Shown here in pieces: positions 60,859 through 64,000 of a stretch of 64,000 nucleotides of DNA. This stretch comes from UBA4782 sp034429195. GTDB taxonomy: Bacteria; Chloroflexota; Anaerolineae; Anaerolineales; Anaerolineaceae. The position numbers and the translations under genes were made by a program. Position 1 is the first letter of the stretch. Every line of letters begins with the position of its first letter. The stretch covers positions 186,001 through 250,000 of the forward strand of contig DAOUGQ010000021.1 in assembly GCA_034429195.1 (NCBI GenBank). The letters run 5' to 3'. The notes beneath the pieces are model-generated. The model did no database searches and was not told the DNA's origin. It was given only the letters and a program-made list of their open reading frames with translations.

Positions 60859-61557
60859 TTATAACCTTTTAAAAAGAACACTCATTGCCAGATAAGGCGA
60901 TTGCCACGCCAATACCTGTGATTGAACAGAGCAGGTATAGTTTAAATTCCGCTGACAGAGTTCAGATATGTTGATGTCAATTTGCAAACCAGCTTTAGAT
61001 AAAGTACGCATTAAGTGGCACATAGGAAGTCCCATGATGCAGGCAAAGCATCCCTTCATATCCACGACCGGTTTAAATGCCTGATTTTGAATGGCATACG
61101 CGCCTGCTTTATCCAAAGGGTCGCCTGTTGTGATATATGCTTCGATTTCTTCATCTGTGTAATTCCGCATTTTTACATCTTCACAACAGATATCCTGAAT
61201 TGTCTGGTTGGAGTCTGGCGGGAGGATCGCAAGAGCAGAATACACCTGATGAGTTTTATCGCGGAGTTGTAATAACATCCGACGGGCATCTGCTTCATCT
61301 ACGGGTTTTCCTAGCAATTCTGCCCCATCAGCTACGATTGTATCTGCCGCAATAACCCATTCATTGGGTAAACCATTGGCACGTGAAGCTGTTGCTTTTT
61401 GAACTGCCAACCTTCTGACATAGATGGCTGGGTGTTCACCAATTTTTGGGTTCTCATCAATTTCGGCAGGTTGTGAACGAAATTGAAATCCCATCCAGGA
61501 CAACATCTGTTTACGGCGAGGGGAATTCGATGCTAAAAGAAAGGATACATTTTCCAT
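60859..61557 (-). CDS. maf: Maf family nucleotide pyrophosphatase
   Basis: A 232-residue house-cleaning enzyme that hydrolyses modified dTTP/UTP. The signature LLASNSPRRKQML opens the protein; EHPAIYVRRLAVQKA and VIAADTIV and LGKPVDEADARRML follow the Maf order, and PLDKAGAYAIQ ends the core. About 30 residues at the C-terminus (from SELCQRNLNYTC) exceed the usual length of about 195 and have no recognised domain. It lies 4 bases before the PBP gene, and is expressed with it. Confidence 0.94.
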   Translation of the reverse strand: MENVSFLLASNSPRRKQMLSWMGFQFRSQPAEIDENPKIGEHPAIYVRRLAVQKATASRANGLPNEWVIAADTIVADGAELLGKPVDEADARRMLLQLRDKTHQVYSALAILPPDSNQTIQDICCEDVKMRNYTDEEIEAYITTGDPLDKAGAYAIQNQAFKPVVDMKGCFACIMGLPMCHLMRTLSKAGLQIDINISELCQRNLNYTCSVQSQVLAWQSPYLAMSVLFKRL

Positions 61558-61611
61558 GATGTCAAGATTCTAACACATCAAGGTTGTTTCAGTTTCTGTA
61601 ATTTGAAAACC

Positions 61612-62382
61612 TTATGGAAGAATAGTTCCCGTTGGAGTGGGAAGGAGATCTGTACCTTCAGGCACTGCAACAATGATCAGACGATGCGTGTTGGATGTTT
61701 CAGGCCAACAGGTGATGATTGTCAAGCGCTCATCCGAGGAAGGTAATAACCATTGTGCATTTTCCAGCCGCTTTTCGATGGATACATCTCGTTCTTCAAC
61801 CAGCATCTTATTTGCCACGGCATAATGATAAACTTTTTCCTGACCGTAGACATCAATCTTATCACCAGGAACAAGATAAACCAGTTTAAGAAAAATTTTA
61901 CCGTATACATTGTGATGTCCGATGAGTACAGTGTTTCCAGGAACGCCTAACCCTGCAGATGTTGTTTGCCAGCCGACCGCCGGTTCATCAGGAGCTGTCC
62001 ATTGTTGATAGGTTTTCCCATCGATTTCTACAAGTTGAACCAATGCATCAATAACAGGTGCATCGATACCTAATTCCTTAATCACAAAACGGACAGGTTC
62101 TTCTCCTTTAGGGGTGGGCGTGGCAGTCGGTTGTGGTATGGAGGTAGGCGTCAGGATGTTTTCAGGTGGGACGTTACTGGGCATCGGGGTGGGAGTATTC
62201 ACTGCGATCTCATAAGGCACAAATCCGGTGGCTACAATAACTTCATCAGACAACCCACTTTGACGTTGCATTTCTAGACTGTTCTTAATAAGGAATATTG
62301 TGCTGGTTATTCCCCACCCTAAAAGCAAGAATCCTAAGGCATAGAAAAGATAGCGTTTTATGAACTCAATGACAGCTTTCAT
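61612..62382 (-). CDS. Sortase family transpeptidase
   Basis: A 256-residue protein. An N-terminal membrane helix (about 12-32) is followed by a Thr/Pro linker and the sortase domain. The catalytic His (near 155) is in VLIGHHNVYGKIF, the Cys (near 223) in LTIITCWPE and the Arg (near 232) in NTHRLIIV. It cleaves LPxTG-like signals and attaches proteins to peptidoglycan, or joins pilins. The class is probably D or near to it. Just upstream is a surface protein that ends with IPVTG, a likely substrate. The two are parted by a long hairpin. Confidence 0.92.
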   Translation of the reverse strand: MKAVIEFIKRYLFYALGFLLLGWGITSTIFLIKNSLEMQRQSGLSDEVIVATGFVPYEIAVNTPTPMPSNVPPENILTPTSIPQPTATPTPKGEEPVRFVIKELGIDAPVIDALVQLVEIDGKTYQQWTAPDEPAVGWQTTSAGLGVPGNTVLIGHHNVYGKIFLKLVYLVPGDKIDVYGQEKVYHYAVANKMLVEERDVSIEKRLENAQWLLPSSDERLTIITCWPETSNTHRLIIVAVPEGTDLLPTPTGTILP

Positions 62383-62426
62383 ATTGTTGTTTCATTATAT
62401 AGAGGGTTTTCATTCACTGCAATAGT

Positions 62427-62470
62427 TAGAAACAACTGCTGGTAGAAGAATCTACCAGCAGTTGTTTCTA
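62427..62470 (-). terminator. 20-bp hairpin after the surface protein gene
   Basis: A perfect 20-bp stem (62427-62446 with 62451-62470) with a 4-base loop AGAA lies 21 bases beyond the surface protein stop. There is no long T-run, so its efficiency as a terminator is uncertain; it may protect the 3' end. Confidence 0.6.
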
Positions 62471-62491
62471 TGCAGAAGAAAAATCGGCTTG

Positions 62492-64000
62492 TTAGCCTTC
62501 TTTCTTACTCATCTTCTTTGTGAGGCCTGTCATTACAAATGCCATGCCAAAGAAAATGAAACTCATATTGAAAACCAGTTTTCGGGCAAGGGCTATGCCA
62601 TCAATACCCTGAAATTCAATACCGGTTACAGGAATGAGTACTTCAGGTGCTGCTACCACTCCGGGTGTTACTACCTGAGCAACCTCAACAATCTGTATAC
62701 CATCAGGATCGCCAGGATCTTCAGTTGGCTCTTTTGGATCTTCAGTGGGAACGTAGCAACAGTAATTCTCAATGGAAGTTACCGGGTCTAGTTGCACTGG
62801 AGTTCCGTTATCCATATAGGTAACGATCACGGTATGAGCTAAACCATCTGCATCAACCAGGAGGAAATCCGCAGATCCGTTAGCGGGTACTGGGTCAGTT
62901 ACATTAACAGAGGGATTCCCATCCAAAACGTAAGAGAAGCTCACTGGTTCATCATTAGGATTGGTTAATGTCCACAGGATCTTGTAAAGCCCTTCCTGGC
63001 AGCTATAGGATAAGAAAAGAGTATCCAGGGGTGGGATAATAATGCACTCGTTACTGTCACTGCTGTCATTAGCATTACCCCAATCACCGGTGATGGTGAA
63101 AGAATGTGCTCCACCAGTAGAGGCTACATCATAAGTAGTTCCAGGAGCCACAATGATAGTAGAGCTCAAGGCACTTCCATCAATCTGCCATTGGAAACCC
63201 AGGGCTTCAGTGTCATTGGGATTGGTTATTTTCCAGGTAATACCATCGCCATCCCCTTCACATATATGAGTGAGTGTCATGGGGTCAGGTGGAATGACGA
63301 TACAGGCATTTGCAGGACTGGTGGCCACAACATTTGCACCCCATCTACCAATCAGTGTGATTGTATGAGCGCCGGAGGTAGTATGCAATGTTTTTGAAGA
63401 AAGTGGATTGACGCTCATTCCAGCTACCATCGGTTCACTATCAATGATGTATCGGTAACCCACCTGCCAGGCATTGGGGTTGTAAATTGTCCAATCTATA
63501 CCCGTTCCGTCCTCTGCACAGACATAGGTAACCTCCAAAGGAGCTGGAGTTGGTTTGCAACTGTTTACTTCTACAGAGGTAGGAGTGGCACTCGCTGTTT
63601 TCCCATTATCGAATGAAATGGTCATTGTAGCGATGGTCAATTCTGCGATGGTGATGGTGCTCTTGCCAGGAGGTGCATTCACAGGACCATTTACTCCTGT
63701 CCAGAGCTGCCAGGTATACGGTACATCAAAGCTGTTGGGGTTGTAAACCGTCCAGCGCAAATGCAGAAAGTCACCCGCAATACACTCATATCCCACTGTC
63801 AGAGGTTGAACAGTTATCGGTGTCTCTGTGACATCTGGAATATCCGTAACATCAGGGGTATCGGTGATTTCAGGAGTGTCAGTAATATCAGGGGTATCAG
63901 TGACAACAGGGGTTCCAGTTTCTGTGGGTGGGGTAGTAACCACCTGAGTCTCTGTTGGTACTTCGCATTCTCCCTCGTGATCCCCCGCATGTAAAGGATT
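62492..64000 (-). CDS. Sortase-anchored surface protein with four Ig-like repeats (5' truncated)
   Basis: The frame is open to the right edge, so the N-terminus lies outside. The visible part has a Thr-Asp-Pro repeat region, then four tandem modules of about 90 residues each. Each begins with a 'C-x-x-G-x-G-I-x-W-T-I-x-NPN' strand and ends with a cysteine before a Pro-rich link. The module is an Ig-like beta-sandwich with a disulphide. The C-terminus has VLIPVTGIEF (an IPVTG sortase signal), a membrane helix and the positive tail KKMSKKEG. The neighbouring sortase should attach it to the wall. Confidence 0.88.
   Translation of the reverse strand, partial: NPLHAGDHEGECEVPTETQVVTTPPTETGTPVVTDTPDITDTPEITDTPDVTDIPDVTETPITVQPLTVGYECIAGDFLHLRWTVYNPNSFDVPYTWQLWTGVNGPVNAPPGKSTITIAELTIATMTISFDNGKTASATPTSVEVNSCKPTPAPLEVTYVCAEDGTGIDWTIYNPNAWQVGYRYIIDSEPMVAGMSVNPLSSKTLHTTSGAHTITLIGRWGANVVATSPANACIVIPPDPMTLTHICEGDGDGITWKITNPNDTEALGFQWQIDGSALSSTIIVAPGTTYDVASTGGAHSFTITGDWGNANDSSDSNECIIIPPLDTLFLSYSCQEGLYKILWTLTNPNDEPVSFSYVLDGNPSVNVTDPVPANGSADFLLVDADGLAHTVIVTYMDNGTPVQLDPVTSIENYCCYVPTEDPKEPTEDPGDPDGIQIVEVAQVVTPGVVAAPEVLIPVTGIEFQGIDGIALARKLVFNMSFIFFGMAFVMTGLTKKMSKKEG
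63812..63919 (-). repeat. Six 18-bp units encoding T-x-T-P-x-x
   Basis: Six consecutive 18-base units on the minus strand translate as TGTPVV, TDTPDI, TDTPEI, TDTPDV, TDIPDV and TETPIT. They form a Thr/Asp/Pro stalk in the surface protein. The units differ at third positions, so the array is old or selected, not a fresh expansion. Confidence 0.85.

Noticed and set aside
63812..63919. CRISPR-like direct repeats
   Set aside because: They are contiguous 18-bp coding units without spacers and translate as a Thr/Asp/Pro stalk.

Overview
The window looks like a chromosomal segment of a Chloroflexota bacterium, most likely class Anaerolineae. This is inferred from the gene content, not from a database match. 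Pointers are the many TP-rich lipoproteins, a sortase with an IPVTG-anchored surface protein, a LIC_10190-type membrane protein, a bacterial translin homologue, MutS2, and a BTAD-AAA-TPR regulator. No phage, insertion sequence, CRISPR array or rRNA was seen. There is one tRNA (Gln).

Layout. 1-5.2 kb: tail of a secreted FN3 protein, xpt-guaA (purine salvage and GMP synthesis), a membrane protein and a type II NADH dehydrogenase. 5.2-9.6 kb: a 33-codon membrane microprotein, gatB-pepF, and cold-shock and RRM RNA-binding genes. 9.8-12.3 kb: a TetR gene and two divergent short-chain dehydrogenases around twin perfect palindromes that overlap both promoters. 12.5-16.5 kb: MerR, a VWA protein fused to two DTGS aspartyl-protease-like modules, a uracil-DNA-glycosylase-like protein and an HD protein. 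A possible three-way-junction RNA lies between them. 16.6-21.9 kb: a large membrane protein, an acetate-kinase-like gene and a two-component system whose upstream region carries 11-bp phased repeats. 22.1-25.3 kb: ECF transporter parts (fused A-A, T, S).

24.7-30.8 kb is one long minus-strand array: ssb, DUF3467, translin, a Cas4-like membrane nuclease split by one in-frame stop, nadK, a zinc-finger membrane protein, recN and the ECF S component. It reads as a nucleic-acid maintenance module and is the best candidate for an undescribed system. 30.9-43.7 kb: a lipoprotein, the large regulator, mutS2, an ABC-F ATPase, a nadE plus separate amidase pair, an Lgt-like protein, a stand-alone pyruvate-kinase C-domain and a GerMN lipoprotein.

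43.9-48.9 kb is an SdpI / ABC exporter / YhfC protease / SPFH / GntR island. Between sdpI and the ABC ATPase gene it contains two perfect 16-bp parS sites, which suggests that this part of the chromosome is a ParB loading zone. 49-54 kb holds UPF0316, a sulfite-oxidase-like enzyme, the recO-cdd-CorC cluster, a GlmU-like enzyme without its acetyltransferase domain, and tRNA-Gln. 54.2-64 kb: a receiver protein with Glu in place of the phospho-Asp, a peptide-binding lipoprotein, rsgA, a MecA-like class B PBP, maf, a sortase and its putative substrate, which runs off the right edge.

Start codons were moved from the longest open frame wherever a Shine-Dalgarno sequence or homology favoured a later one. 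TTG starts with strong Shine-Dalgarno sequences occur (pepF, recO). Several genes without a Shine-Dalgarno sequence have a -10 box only about 10-20 bases from the ATG, which suggests leaderless or very short-leader transcripts.
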